Part shown: positions 1-11,451 of the stretch, piece by piece
How positions within the stretch are numbered: the stretch's first letter is position 1
Layout of the letters: every line of letters starts with the position of its first letter
Assembly: GCA_036245805.1 (NCBI GenBank)
Contig: BTRK01000004.1
Location: 36,627,541-36,691,540 of the forward strand
Direction: 5' to 3'
Length of the DNA stretch: 64,000 nucleotides
Source: Pristionchus mayeri
Lineage: Eukaryota > Nematoda > Chromadorea > Rhabditida > Neodiplogasteridae
Translations under genes and position numbers: made by a program
Notes under the pieces: model-generated
The model's database searches: none
What the model was told of the DNA's origin: nothing
What the model saw: only the letters and a program-made list of their open reading frames with translations

Positions 1-1502
1 TATCCTTGCCGTTGATGGTTTGTTCACATCTACGTTTGGCTGGATTTGCAACGGCTGCGAGATTCGCAATGGCCATCTATTGCGAGCGGTCTGATTCAAT
101 TTTCCTCGAATTAGAGCCCGATATGCTCCGAAGTATTAGCATTTACCTCCGAACTTCAGATACTTGGCTCTTCGATTCGTTCGAGACTACGAAAGAATTC
201 GGAGGCTTTACATATCGGCTATTTACATCATTCAAGATCTGATTGTATCCAATTTGACAGCATGGTTGCTCATGAACGGTAAGTTTACGTCACTAATATT
301 GCTATGAATGAAATTGTATTTATTAATAATTTAATTATTTTAGAATACGTTCCCGGTTATCCCTGCTTTCTATTCGCAATTGTACTACACGCTGTCTTCT
401 ATTTTGTAAGCAGTTCTTTCAATTCCCATGATGGTCTCAATTTCAGCTCATTAAAAAACTGCTACGAGAGAATGAGAAACGGCTGGTGAACCTGAATTCG
501 ATCGACATCCGACGGCCCACTGTCTGGACTACGGACGGGGCTAGGTAATCAAAGTTTGAATGTCTAGAAAATAAATTTCAAATAGGTACTGCGCCCGAGT
601 ACACACGTAACTATTATTCATATCTGTTGTTTCTTACGATGCGGTATGTTGTCATAACGAGAACATTGCAGGAAATTCTTCGGAGATTCATCGAAAGACA
701 TGTACACTTTGAGCTTGAGGCTGCAACTTGACGAGAATATTTGGAGCTGTAAAGTAAGAAAACCTTTTCCATAAAAAATTAAAAATGCAAACAATATTAT
801 TTTCAGCAACTCACTCAGGGCAACGATGTCGTCATGTATGCATTCGCATTGGTTGTGGTGAGCAAAGATAGCAGATTTGAAACTTAGATTGGCAATGTCA
901 GTTCGCATTCGCCGCTCCACCACTCATTCCATTTACTCGAGACAGCGAATGGATGCTGCACTTGCTTGTGATGCTCTCGAATTTAGCCGTGCCTGTGTGA
1001 GTTTTTCAAATGAACATTGAACATTATGTTCAATCCACGGGCATGCGCATATTTTTGCCTAAATTATGAGTATAAAAAACGACTTTCGATGTGGCTGACG
1101 AATACGTTTGCCAGTGCCTCCGTCACCGTCGGCATTCTGATATCGTGGTCGTTGGATAAACTCCGCCCACTCGTATTTCCGGAGTGCCTTGTCTCTTGGG
1201 CAGAAACGAGAAAGAATCGCAGGATTAGGTTTGAATTCAAAAATATTATTGATGAGAACTTTTTCGCAATCTAAATTTAAATAATAGTAAAAACTATGAT
1301 GAAAAATCTCTCGTCGACATGAATTCATCAGTTGTTTTCATGTTCCGAATCAATAAATCGTTATTGCAGCGGTCTTCCCCTGATGTACGCTCAGAGTCGA
1401 CTGGATGACGAGTCGAACAACTACTTCGATCAGCTAACACAACAATGGAATCGATCATATGATATCGTGAATAATGCCACTTCTGTGAAGAATGTACAGT
1501 AA
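1..1502 (+). CDS. Serpentine chemoreceptor, Sre-like, 5' end outside window
   Basis: Seven-transmembrane chemosensory receptor, expected in the ciliary membrane of sensory neurons. Exons read as <1-88, 160-278, 344-405, 447-544, 672-753, 807-857, 902-994, 1071-1228 and 1370-1502, stop TAA. Visible motifs are AIYCER followed by RYLALRFVRDYE after TM3, the intracellular SKDMYTLSLRLQLDEN block before TM6, ISWSLDK after TM7, and a hydrophilic tail with YFDQLTQQWNRSYD. Phases join throughout, except that the 994 donor could instead be 996. The same exon order and motifs occur in the gene at 6751-10145, which supports the model. The E-R...DYE and SL.LQLDEN patterns recall the nematode Sre (epsilon) class; Srb or Srab are alternatives. 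The N-terminus and TM1-2 lie upstream of the window. Confidence 0.72.
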
Positions 1503-1927
1503 CTTTCGAATAGCAATACATTGTATTTGACAAACACAGTTGCCAGTTAAATGGATACATAATATACATTTGAATTTAGCCTCTAATATGTCGCGTCCAT
1601 GAAAAAGGACAGATTAGAGCAATTTGGGTGAGCTTGCGATTACAGCTGTCTGTGGTCAAACCTTCTCTCTTTTGTATGTGAATCAATCAGCGCTCAAACC
1701 CTTCTACTTTCTCTCAGAAAAAGCAAAACAAATACATTATCTTCAATCAGGTTCAGAGAGTACGTAGAGACACAGTTGGCATTGCTTTCAGAAGAAATTT
1801 CATACCTGTAGTTGATGAAAAAAAATAGTTGGATGAAGAGTCAAATTGCAACTTCGACGGAAATGACAGTCATAATATAGTTCTGATCACAAAAAAGAGA
1901 AAACAAGTAACGTTAACAACATAATTA
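1503..1927. other. Intergenic, convergent gene ends
   Basis: About 425 AT-rich bases between the stop codons of two convergent genes. No coding exon or repeat recognised; it should hold both 3' UTRs. Confidence 0.5.
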
Positions 1928-3862
1928 TTACTCTACTGCGAGAGATGGACGTTCTAGTATTTCTTTGCAAGACGGCCAACTCTTAGGATCCATTCGAGTA
2001 AGTTCTTCAGCCATTTTTGCCTGAAAACTGACTCGTTTTATCATTTCATTGTGGACACATACAGCTTCGGAGTTTCCGATACTCTCGCACTTTTTTCCAC
2101 GCCGAATTTCGCCGAAAATCTGAAAAAATCAATATGCATTTGATATTGTAGAATCGCAGATTCAAAACCTTAGCTCGATCCTCACTTGTCATTACTACGA
2201 ATAGCTCTATGAGAATAAGGCCGAGAGCGAAGACGTCGGTCTTTGAACTGTATTTCGAGTGAAAATCTCTCTAAAATATTGTTGTTTTAATCTTTGCTAT
2301 ATCAGTACTTACGCTTTCTGGACTCATATACAGATCAGTTCCAATATTTGTGCGAGTAAGCGCAGTTTGCAACCCTCCTTCTTCTCTTCTCTCCGTCGCC
2401 AATCCGAGGTTGCACACTTTTAACCGATGCTCATCCGCGAACAAAATATTGCCCGGCTGAATTGAGCATTTCGCTTTAAAATATTGGAATATTTAAAATA
2501 TTTAAATATTTAAAATGAACCTTTAGATCCCTATGCAAGAAGCCTTGCTCGAGTATGTAAGCAACCGCAGATAGTATTTGCATGAACCATGACTTCATAC
2601 GAGAGAAAGATCGGGTAATGGGTGCCCTGTTCTCATCTAGCCAAAAAGCCAATGAGTAATTACACAACTGCAAGAAATATGATATAACAAACAAAGAGTT
2701 ATAGTGTGGTACCTCCATATGGATATAGAGGAACGCGCTATCCAATGCGGAGTTGAACTTCTGAAATATGTGGTGATATGGGGGGCGGACAATCCGGCAA
2801 CGGATCGCACTGCGCTGGAGATTCGGGCTAGCCACTTGTGTTGTTTCATTGTAACCAGTATGTGTGCTACCCTATCTTTGCATATATAATTCTTGTTACC
2901 AGGCGAATTTGAGTATCACTCCATATCTATGTATTGGGTTGATGGTCCAAAATTGAGAATTTTAGTGGAAAATCATGTTAGATAAACACCAAATATCGTA
3001 ACCAATCGATACCCATATCACCGGGTTACAGTAGTTACTGGAATACTGGAATATGAATTCGTTACGATATTTCGTGTTTATCTAACCATGGTTTTCCACT
3101 CAAATTCTCAATTTTGGACCATGATATGGATATGGATATGGATATGGATATGATATGGATATGGACATGATATGGATATGGATATGGAGATATGGAGTGA
3201 AACTTAAGTTCGCCTGGTAACAAGAATTATATATGCAAATGTAGGGTAGTACATACTGGTTACAATGAAACAACACCCAAGTGGCTAGCTCGAATCTCCA
3301 GCGAGCGGCGATCCTTTTCCGGATTGTCCGCCCCCGGTGATCTGATTACTGCTCTGAAAACTTACCTATAAATTCTTCGACGATCCAATCTTTTCAAGCA
3401 TTGCCATATCAGTTTCATACTATGTAAAGTTAAATTTTCAAGAATTCAATATCAAATTTAAAACCTGCCATCCCGGAGGAGGTGCCTCAATCCACGCATT
3501 ATTGTATCGAACAATTCCCGGATGATCGAATTTGGCCATCGCTTGAACTTCCCTCACTACCATTCTCTTTTCTTCCCTGAAACACGTTGCTTTTGTAGCT
3601 TTTGAACCAAAGAGCTGGCAAAATAACTCTTGGCGTGTATGCGCATTCCGATACCAAATTAATAATTATACAGTGTGCAACGCATTTGAAAAGCAAAGGA
3701 GTTGAATTCGAGCTATAAGGGTGCAATAATTAAATTCGGCAAGCAATCATACTTGGGATCGACGGGAATTCGTTTCACTGCATATCTCCTCGCATCCAAA
3801 GCATGAATCACTTCGAATACAATTCCGAATCCGCCCACGCCAATAATATTTTCAATTTTGAA
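1928..3862 (-). CDS. PEK/eIF2-alpha-kinase-like domain, possibly inactive
   Basis: Protein kinase domain. Exons on the minus strand are 3753-3862, 3465-3576, 3366-3419, 2713-2760, 2521-2667, 2313-2456, 2169-2270 and 1928-2119. The N-lobe has the glycine loop [12 protein letters not shown] and the lysine of [15 protein letters not shown] [18 protein letters not shown] followed by GWQ is the signature of PERK/GCN2-type kinases. The C-lobe has HRDLKPGN with catalytic Asp and Asn intact, then VCNLGLAT where DFG is expected, then [12 protein letters not shown] and [12 protein letters not shown]. The DFG aspartate is therefore Asn, which would weaken metal binding. The exon at 3366-3419 ends in an in-frame TAG directly before its GTAAG donor, so this copy may be a pseudogene. 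A foldback element sits in the next intron. Probably the cytoplasmic part of the same gene as 4214-5178. Confidence 0.62.
2776..3342. mobile_element. Long-armed foldback element (MITE-like), family A
   Basis: Two inverted arms of about 230 bp flank a short centre. The outer ends are GGGGGCGGACAATCCGG and its complement; inner arm blocks include ATATAATTCTTGTTACCAGG and its complement. It lies in an intron of the kinase gene, between exons 3366-3419 and 2713-2760. The core near the centre (AAAATTGAGAATTTT, AATCATGTTAGATAAAC) is shared with the element at 10747-11287. No transposase is present, so it would have been mobilised in trans. Confidence 0.75.
3121..3196. repeat. GGATAT microsatellite
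   Basis: Imperfect tandem GGATAT and GATAT units inside the right arm of the family A foldback element. Only this arm is expanded, so it arose after insertion. Confidence 0.8.
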
Positions 3863-4213
3863 CTCATTGACAAATATGAAAAAAAAATTTAAAAAATATG
3901 AGTAATGCATACCAACCTGGAAGAATATGCTTCAACAGATGAAATTAGCAGCACCTTCAACAATTTTTGTAAACATTAAACATACAAAATTGAATTACTG
4001 AATGAATCTATCTCTTATTAGCTCAACTTACTTTTCCGAATGTAGGCTGGCCGCCCGCAACAAATGAATGCTTTGATATTTTCAAGGAAAACATATGATT
4101 TCCATCTCACCAAGTCTCACTCAAAAACTACTGTCCATTATGCTCCCATTATATTTGATTTCAGATTTTTTTCAATCTATGAATCATGTCTCATGTCAAT
4201 TGAACGAATTCAC

Positions 4214-5178
4214 CTGGTTCGGTAGAATAGATGATTTCTTGAAAATTCGAGTTATTTTCCATCCCACCGTTGAACTTGAACTCCTTCAAATATTGAGTTT
4301 TGACATTTTCGAAAAAAATGAATACCTCTCTCATTTTATATCGAATAAATAACAACACTGTTCCAAATCCACACCCGACCAACAATATGGTGCCAAGGAT
4401 AATCAAGATGATACTCCATGAGGGTAAGCTTGGGCTGAAGAAATGTTTAGATGTGCACTATGAAAATCATTCTGAACCATCAGAAAACGTACTTTCGATT
4501 AACATTTGAAGTAGTTGTAGTATGGGTTGATGTGTTGTTGATTCAGTTGGTGTCAACGCAGTTGGAATGATCGTAGTTGAACTGGCCATGGTGGATTCAA
4601 TCGTAGTTGTAAGAGGATATGCTGTATCATCTGTAGCATCTTCGGTTGTCCACGTTGTCGCTCAAAAATCGCAAAAACATTATGTTTTTAAAAGTATAGA
4701 AAAATATTTTACTCACACTGCAAACGGTGAGTCTTTTTCTATCGAACGCTCCGCGACAATCAGAAAAGACGCAACTGATACAAATTATAGTAAGAAGAAT
4801 AGAGTATCGAATGAGGTTAGGTTGTATTTATAGCGCAATGATTGAAACCACCGACCGGGATCAACTTCCCCGCCGAAGTGAAATACAAGTACTCCTCCCG
4901 TTGATTTCCAATTGATGTCCTTTTGCTGAGAATACTTTGTAATTCTGAAATGTGACCTTGAGTGATCTTCTTTTAAACAATTTTTTCTCACGTGAATTCT
5001 CTGGCTCCATCGACAACCGTTATTATAGCGTCTTTGAGATCATTGACAATAATTTGAACCTAGAGATGGCATAATGATTATCTATATTACAAAAATAATT
5101 AAAATCAAACCATAAGCCCCTCCGTTTCCTCGTCGAGGGCATGCGCGGTGAACGTGCAATTTCGAGGACAGGCCGCTC
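4214..5178 (-). CDS. CUB-like ectodomain, Ser/Thr stalk and TM of receptor kinase
   Basis: Exons (minus): 5111-5178, 4992-5059, an exon ending 5' at 4944, 4489-4660, 4326-4434 and 4214-4283. The first encode ACPRNCTFTAHALDEETEGL, then VQIIVNDLKDAIITVVDGA, then GGVLVFHFGGEVDPGRWFQ. This is a CUB-like order: cysteine, hydrophobic strand, V-V-D-G, then a buried strand near the end. Exon 4489-4660 is rich in Thr/Ser/Pro (for example PTALTPTESTTHQP). Exon 4326-4434 gives a single membrane segment, SIILIILGTILLVGCGFGTV, with the positive stop RYKMRE. The last exon gives a juxtamembrane stretch. The kinase domain follows 350 bp downstream on the same strand. I infer one type I receptor kinase gene, but the 3863-4213 junctions and the signal peptide are unresolved, and the link from the CUB exon to the stalk needs an unseen splice. 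Confidence 0.5.
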
Positions 5179-5450
5179 CTAAATATGTGTTGATATGTTC
5201 CAAGCAATTTTCATATTATATCACGCGTCTTCTGAGAGATTGCATGACCCTGCGGAACCAGGAGCCCCAACTTTCAGCAGTATCCTCAAGATATGTTTGC
5301 CAAAGTATATTGAAGACAAGAAAACTTTTGGCGTTGGCCGTTTTTTACAGAACCGGTTTTTAGACATTTTCCGGTTTCGGGTCCGGCTCTGTCATATTAC
5401 AGCTCCCAGATGAGCTACAAGGATGGCGCTGGGCTCAAAATGTGCGGACA

Positions 5451-6268
5451 ATTATTTCCAACAACTTTTATGTTAAAGAGAAAATCCTACGTCTTAATCT
5501 TGATATGGAAAATTTTAAAAAAAGTGTATACAAGACCGGAAAATAATTCCTACCGGCTTTGGAACCCACCCTTTCTTCCACATTTCGTTGCAGATTTGAA
5601 TTCTACGATATCGAATTAGTCTTGAAAAATTAATGTCTGGTCCCGGTAGGGGTGGGGTAAGCTTTTATAGGGGCCAAAATTGCAAAAATGTCAGAAAAAA
5701 TCGATTTTTTTCGTTTTTCAACATAGCATATAAATAGACTTTCAGCTTCAGTCTTACAATAATTCGCTTAGAATAGTTTGAAATCATCATTTGTTCATTC
5801 ACAAGTAATTTGGAGGGCATCCGAGAAAAAATTTTTATCCATTTTTTTCCATACCCAGCGAATATGGGCAATTTTTTCGTAAAAATAAAATTTTCTCGGA
5901 TCTCCTCCAAATTACTTGTGAATGAACAAATGATGGTCTCAAACTATTCTAAGTGAATTATTGTAAGACCGAAGCTGAAAGTCGATTTATATGCTACGTT
6001 GAAAAAGGAAAAAATCGAATTTTTCTGACATTTTTGCAATTTTGGCCCCTATAAAAGCTTACCCCACCCCTACCGGACCAGACTTTAATTTTTCAAGACT
6101 ATCGCGATATCGTAGAATTCAAATCTGCAACGAAAAGTGGAAGAAAGGGTGGGTTCCAAAGCCGGTAGGAATTATTTTCCGGTCTTGTACTCACTTTTTT
6201 TAAATTTTATATATTAAGATGAAGACGTAGGATTTTCTCGTTAACATAAAAGTTGTTGGAAATAATTG
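5451..6268. mobile_element. Large foldback element, about 820 bp
   Basis: Near-perfect palindrome centred near 5860. The left arm begins ATTATTTCCAACAACTTTTA and the right arm ends with its complement. Matching blocks include GGTAGGGGTGGGGTAAGCTT in the left arm and its complement near 6058. No ORF of interest. It lies between the kinase receptor gene and the second chemoreceptor gene. Confidence 0.8.
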
Positions 6269-6750
6269 GCGAACCTCCTTTTAGGCAGTTTGTTTTGCTT
6301 TTGGTAATCTATTTTTGAGACATCTGATATTGAAATTCTTGAAAAAAATACTCAAAATATCCCATGCCCGATGTTTTCCCAGCGCGCGCAGACTGACAAT
6401 TACACCCTACTCGCCTACATAATTGTCACTTGCCTCCTTGGTGGATCACGGTTTCTATATTCCCTCGACTAGTTAGATGTTCCGATGTGAAAAATCAATT
6501 TAGTTCATTTTAGATCGTGCCAATGTTTTGCATCATTTGCCAATTTGCTGTGAAATGATATCAGAAATGGCAAAATGTGTTGTATTCTTTCTTTCTCTGT
6601 TCCCATCATCATTCTGATTCTGTTTATTCGAAAACATCGGTATTTGTATGTAATTCATTCTAGAATGAGGGAACATCCAGACTCGAACGACACTCATCTT
6701 CATCCGTTTCTCTTCAAGAGCAGACTGATACCATACCACGCGATGTCTGG

Positions 6751-9700
6751 ATGTGGAATTTCGTGCATACCGAATATCTCACAGGGTTCAAAGGCCTCTA
6801 CTTCACAATGGTGACCGTTGAGGTGAGAGTTGTGTCAGGAAGTATGTATACTTTGTTGTTGATTCGCCTAAATATGTACAACAACAAGCATGATTTACGA
6901 CTTTCGATGTATCTTTTTCAGTTCATTCTTTGCATTCTATCAGTACTCACTTCAACGTTCTTGGGAATTCAAGCACTGCGTCATCCGGCTAGATTTTACC
7001 TCAATTGTTATTTTTAAATGTGTTTCCAGCCGGTTCACTGGAACCTCGTTCTGGTAACGCTCTACAAATCGACGTGGGTCTCCTTATCGATTGGTGCCCG
7101 AGCCGGTCTCATTCTCTTCGAATCGGGGGCTATCCCATTCAATCATGGTAAAGTTCTATCCGTTTAAACTTAGAACGCACCACTACTCCCCCTTTTGGCA
7201 TCATGTCTGCTAATCAGCGAACTGTTTCTTTCTCGCGGTGTTCTTTCATTTTTTCCTGATCCTGAGTATTTACCCAATCAGTCTGCCCCAAAGGTTTTTC
7301 TCGCGAACCTGAAATATCGCCTACACAATTGCAAAGAAATCCAGTTGCACCTGACATGCAAAGTTGAAATATATTTAACTTTACTTTCGACAAAAATACA
7401 TAGAAAACTATGCTCATAAGACAGTTACCTTTTCTCAGACGAAGTTCCTTCTCTCTGTCTCATACTTTCCTTCCTCCGCCTCTACGGCATCATATCCATG
7501 TCACAGTTCGGATTCGCAATCTACGCGGAACGGTGAGTGAAATCAGTATTAATCCGCTTTAAATATGCTTTTTTCTTGAATCATGTTATATTTTATCATA
7601 ACTTACAGCGGCACAACGAGTAAAACCCGGAAACTATGATCAATACAGTGTAATGCTGAAACATTACGAATATATGGTTGTCCGTGTTTGAACCGATTGA
7701 GAGAGCTTTTGTGTTTCAAGAACAACCTAAATGATATAATTGTCATTGCGTGCAGTTATGTCGGTGAAAAAGGTTTCTAATAAAACAATATCGCCGGAGT
7801 TTCGAAGTCCAAATGACCACGAGCTGATTCCACTTCCCAAAATGTAATCGTATTTCGCAGAAAACGTTTATTAATCCAAATCCTGTCTCACTTATCCCTA
7901 CTTTTTCCTCACCCCATGCTGATCTTATTCGTAATGCTCACTTCTCAGATGGCTGGCCCTCTACTTCGTGCGCGACTACGAGTGCCAACCGAGATTGTAC
8001 ATCTCGGCAGTGATTATAGCCTGCGACCTCTGCTTCTCTACTCCGATCACCGTAGTGATATGGCTCGGTGAGTGCAATACCCTTAGTAAGCATTTGCACC
8101 CCACATTCCAAATTTCGTTCTCCATCGGAATCCATGTGCTATTTTTAAAGTCATGAATAAGTTATTGGACAAGTTATGAAAAAATAGTTTGTGATCTCTG
8201 CTTCTCCACTCTGGTCACACTTGTGATCTGGCTTGGTGCGTCGGGCATTTCACATTATTGTTTTTTTAGAACCACTACAATGATTATAATGCATATTAGG
8301 CCGAACTTTCCAGATTACCTTCCCGGCTACAAACTCTCCATGCTTTCAATGGTGCCCTACTTCTTCTTCTATTTTGTGAGTTTTTAGGCCGACTGAAATG
8401 TCTAATTTCGTTGTGTTTCAGCCATTGATCTTATTTCTTGTATGTGCCTTGTTCACAATCGCGCTCCGTCTTTCTTTTCAAAAAATGATAACAATTTTTA
8501 AAATACATTTTATCATCATATCAAACTCGAACACGATAGGGATTAAGCCAAGTCAGATCGAAATATCAGATGAGATTTATCCAACCATTCATAGGCAATC
8601 AGGAGTCTCTATGCTGAGAATGAGTTACGACTGGAGCACCTGAACCAGCGAGATATCAGGCCAAATGTAACGAGGCGTGGTCGCTTTCCGAGGTCAGTTG
8701 CATTTTCCTCCCTTCAGAAATGTAGATATTTTCGACATCAAGAGTTTTGATCTCACTCCCCCGAGGTGAGAACGAAACAGAAAGAAACAACGAATCTCAT
8801 TCCAGAAATTCTTCGGCGATCACTCAAAAGACATGTACACGCTGAGTCTGCGACTGCAGTTGGACGAGAACATCTGGTGTTGCAGGGTGAGAATTATAAC
8901 CCAAATAGGCAGTAGGCAGGATGATTGTCGTTGAATGACAGCCTTCCAGATGAGAACCGACAATAGAAGCATGCTCAAATATGCTCTCTTTAGGCCCAAG
9001 CTGTCAAAAAGACTTCCTCGAAAATTTATTTGAAAATTCTAAAAAAAATTTTTTGAGCAATTCGAAAATGCGATCAAACACTGCAAAAACATCATTTTCA
9101 TCAGCCACTTCACAATTGCGAATTCTTGGTCTGAGACCACTGCACTCGCGCCGGAAATCGGAGATTTCAAAATTGCAGAAAAAAATAGAACCGTTTCCGG
9201 TTCGACCGCAAAATCTGCCTATTCGTGAGATTCTGATATCAAATTGCAGCAAATAAGCCGAGCCAATCACATTTTCATCACGGGTGTCGTTTCGATTACG
9301 GTGAGTGTGGGGCCTTTTCGTTTGAAAGAATTGGACAGTTATTCGGAGATAAGCTCAAGCTTCAGTTGTTCATAACGATTCCTCCTCTTTTCTCATATAC
9401 ACAAGAGACGGCGTGGATTCTGATGGTGTTCGCGTCTATTCTGATGGTGTTCGCGTCTATTGTTTAAAAAATCTTCAGCTTCGCCATTGTCATAAAAGTC
9501 TCCATCGCATGGTCTCTGGATAAAATGAAGCCGATGATAGTGCCTGGATTCGTTTTCGAGTGGTACCAGAAGAGGTATTTTTAATGTGTTAATCAGTTAA
9601 TTAGTACAAATAATTGTAATTAATAATTTTTTTTGTTTTCAGAAGAAGAGCCAGGCTGCAGCAGGAGCAGAGAAAAAATAGGCGGGTGACAACGTATGTT

Positions 9701-10145
9701 TTTCACGAATTCTTGGAATGCCACCTGCAAGATTCCACCTATTTTTTTTCCATTTCTCGAAACGTTGTGCAAACTATCAACCCAATCTGTTTTTCTAATG
9801 AGAATAGGGAGAGAGAAAAGAGAGGGTATCATCTTCTAAATTACTGCGGCGCTATCACAATTTCACGCAGTGACCTCCCATTAGCACCTCTTTGATCCCT
9901 TTCATATTTTAATGCTCTGTGAACTTTGTTTTTGCCCAACGAAACTGACTTTTTGCACTGATTCGGAGGCTATTACCCTTCTCTCAAAGCCTTCAAATGA
10001 TATTTATTCTCAAATATTGAATTCCAATTTCAGGCAGAGTCAGATCTCTCCCGATTCTGACAGTCGCTACTCGAGAGAGACGAAAGAGTACTTCAGCCAG
10101 CTCTCCAGCCAATGGGACAAGTCGTTCGACGGCGGATACATTTGA
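6751..10145 (+). CDS. Serpentine chemoreceptor, Sre-like, paralogue of 1-1502
   Basis: Exons: 6751?-6822, 6922-6979, 7030-7147, 7439-7532, 7949-8067, 8314-8375, 8595-8692, 8806-8886 (or from 8781), 9250-9300, 9366-9427, 9479-9574, 9643-9685 and 10038-10145, stop TGA. Motifs: AIYAER plus RWLALYFVRDYE after TM3; DYLPGYKLSML before TM5; AENELRLEHLNQRDIR; SKDMYTLSLRLQLDEN; IAWSLDKMKP; tail Y.SQLSSQWDKSFD. Each aligns with the receptor at 1-1502. The start is uncertain: ATG 6751 gives MWNFVHTEYLTGF, but an in-frame upstream stretch back to about 6672 could belong to an earlier exon. An optional 18-nt exon 8422-8439 would add six residues. The 8692/8806 phase mismatch can be solved with acceptor 8780 or donor GTAACG after 8669. 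A duplicated half exon lies at 8188-8235. Confidence 0.72.
8188..8235 (+). repeat. Extra copy of 3' half of receptor exon 5
   Basis: Bases 8188-8235 translate as CDLCFSTLVTLVIWLG and end at a GT donor. They repeat the end of exon 7949-8067 (CDLCFSTPITVVIWLG) in the following intron. A preceding TAG could act as acceptor, so this is either a decayed exon duplication or a mutually exclusive alternative exon. Confidence 0.75.
9418..9459 (+). repeat. Perfect 21-bp tandem duplication over an exon-intron junction
   Basis: Two identical copies of a 21-bp unit containing CTGATGGTGTTCGCGTCTA stand head to tail. They encode ILMVFAS twice. Only use of the donor GTTCGC in the first copy gives a normal-length intron (51 bp) in phase with exon 9479-9574; using the second copy would leave about 30 bp. 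Confidence 0.8.
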
Positions 10146-10746
10146 AGTTCAAAGATAAACAACGCAGATTGTAGATTCGTTGTAACTTTTGTATTTGTCC
10201 GCCTTGAAAATGCGAGTAATCATTGATAAACGACGTGAGCACTTCCAAACCTCGCTAATACACCCCCGCGGAGCTACGGTGTTATTGACACCCGGAGAGG
10301 CGGGAGTGAACCGGCTCGTGACCTTTTCAGGTCACTCGCATACCATCCACTAGCCTTGACCCCTTGCTCAGGATAACCGAATACATGGAATGTCTCACTC
10401 TATCCGAACCCGTCTCTCCCTCTCTCTCCTTCCTCCTCCTCCACCCCTGGTCTCATAACCTCCTCTGATCACAACCATATTTGGTTTTTTCGTTTCGTTA
10501 GGAATGCATCTATCCTAAATTCCGTTCGGTCTGATCAACTAGGTGCCGTCGCTCTGTCTGATCAACTAGGTACCGTGTGGAGTCCAGCCACATTTTCAGC
10601 ACAAATCGTTTAGTTGCTTCCGCACTCTCGTGGCGTATGAGTTCAGGGGAATTTGCTCTATTGCTCCCAGTATAGATGGGAATTTCAAAAGTCGTGAAAT
10701 CACCACCTCCTATTTTATCGATCACCCAGATCTCCTATTATTTGGG
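10146..10746. other. Intergenic, no gene seen
   Basis: Downstream of the second receptor gene. The only structure I see is a short direct repeat, CTGATCAACTAGGT, near 10537 and 10558. No coding exon supported. Confidence 0.5.
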
Positions 10747-11287
10747 GAGGGTGACAAAACGTGAACCGACAAAACGTAAACAATTCACAGCTCCCTCGGG
10801 ATTCGAAATAGGGACTTGGCAGTTGTTGCATTGTTGTCAGTATACCCTCCACTACACCACCCTGATTTGATCTTCTAACTAGGTGAACTTGAGTTTCTTA
10901 TACATAGATATGGTGTGAAATGGTTCAAAATTGGGAATTTGTGTGGTAAATCACGATTAGACAACCACAAGTTACAGTAATCAATAGATATTCGAGTACC
11001 CCTGAAAGTACTCTAACCCGGTAAAATGGGCATCGATTGGTTACGGCATTTTGAGTTTATCTAAACATGATTTTTCACTCAAATTCCCAATATTTGACCA
11101 CGAATCCCTATACGTTGCTAGTGAGTCAAACTCAAGTTCACATAGATAGAGTATCTAATCAGGGTGGTGTAGTGTAGGCCATACTGATAACAATTCAACA
11201 ACTGCCAAGTCCCCACTTCGAATCCCAAGGGACCTGCGATTTGTTTACGTTTTGTCGGTTCACGTTTTGTCACCCCCCCCCCCCCCA
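10747..11287. mobile_element. Foldback element related to family A
   Basis: Inverted arms begin GTGACAAAACGTGAACCGAC and end with the complement, followed by a C14 run at 11273-11286. Inner matches include CAGGGTGGTGTAGTG and its complement. Central blocks (CAAAATTGGGAATTT; ATCGATTGGTTACG) match the core of the element at 2776-3342, while the outer arms differ, so the two share a core but have different ends. Confidence 0.75.
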
Positions 11288-11451
11288 TTATTTGAACTGA
11301 GATGAATATTGTGACCTACCCATGTCGCTTGATTGTTCGTTCAATCAATGCCTTCACATTGCGATCGTCGACCTCAATTCATATGCATCTTTATCTTGTT
11401 GTGGAAACATAAGTTTCACTCATAACTTAGGCACGGACCACCAAAAAGAAG

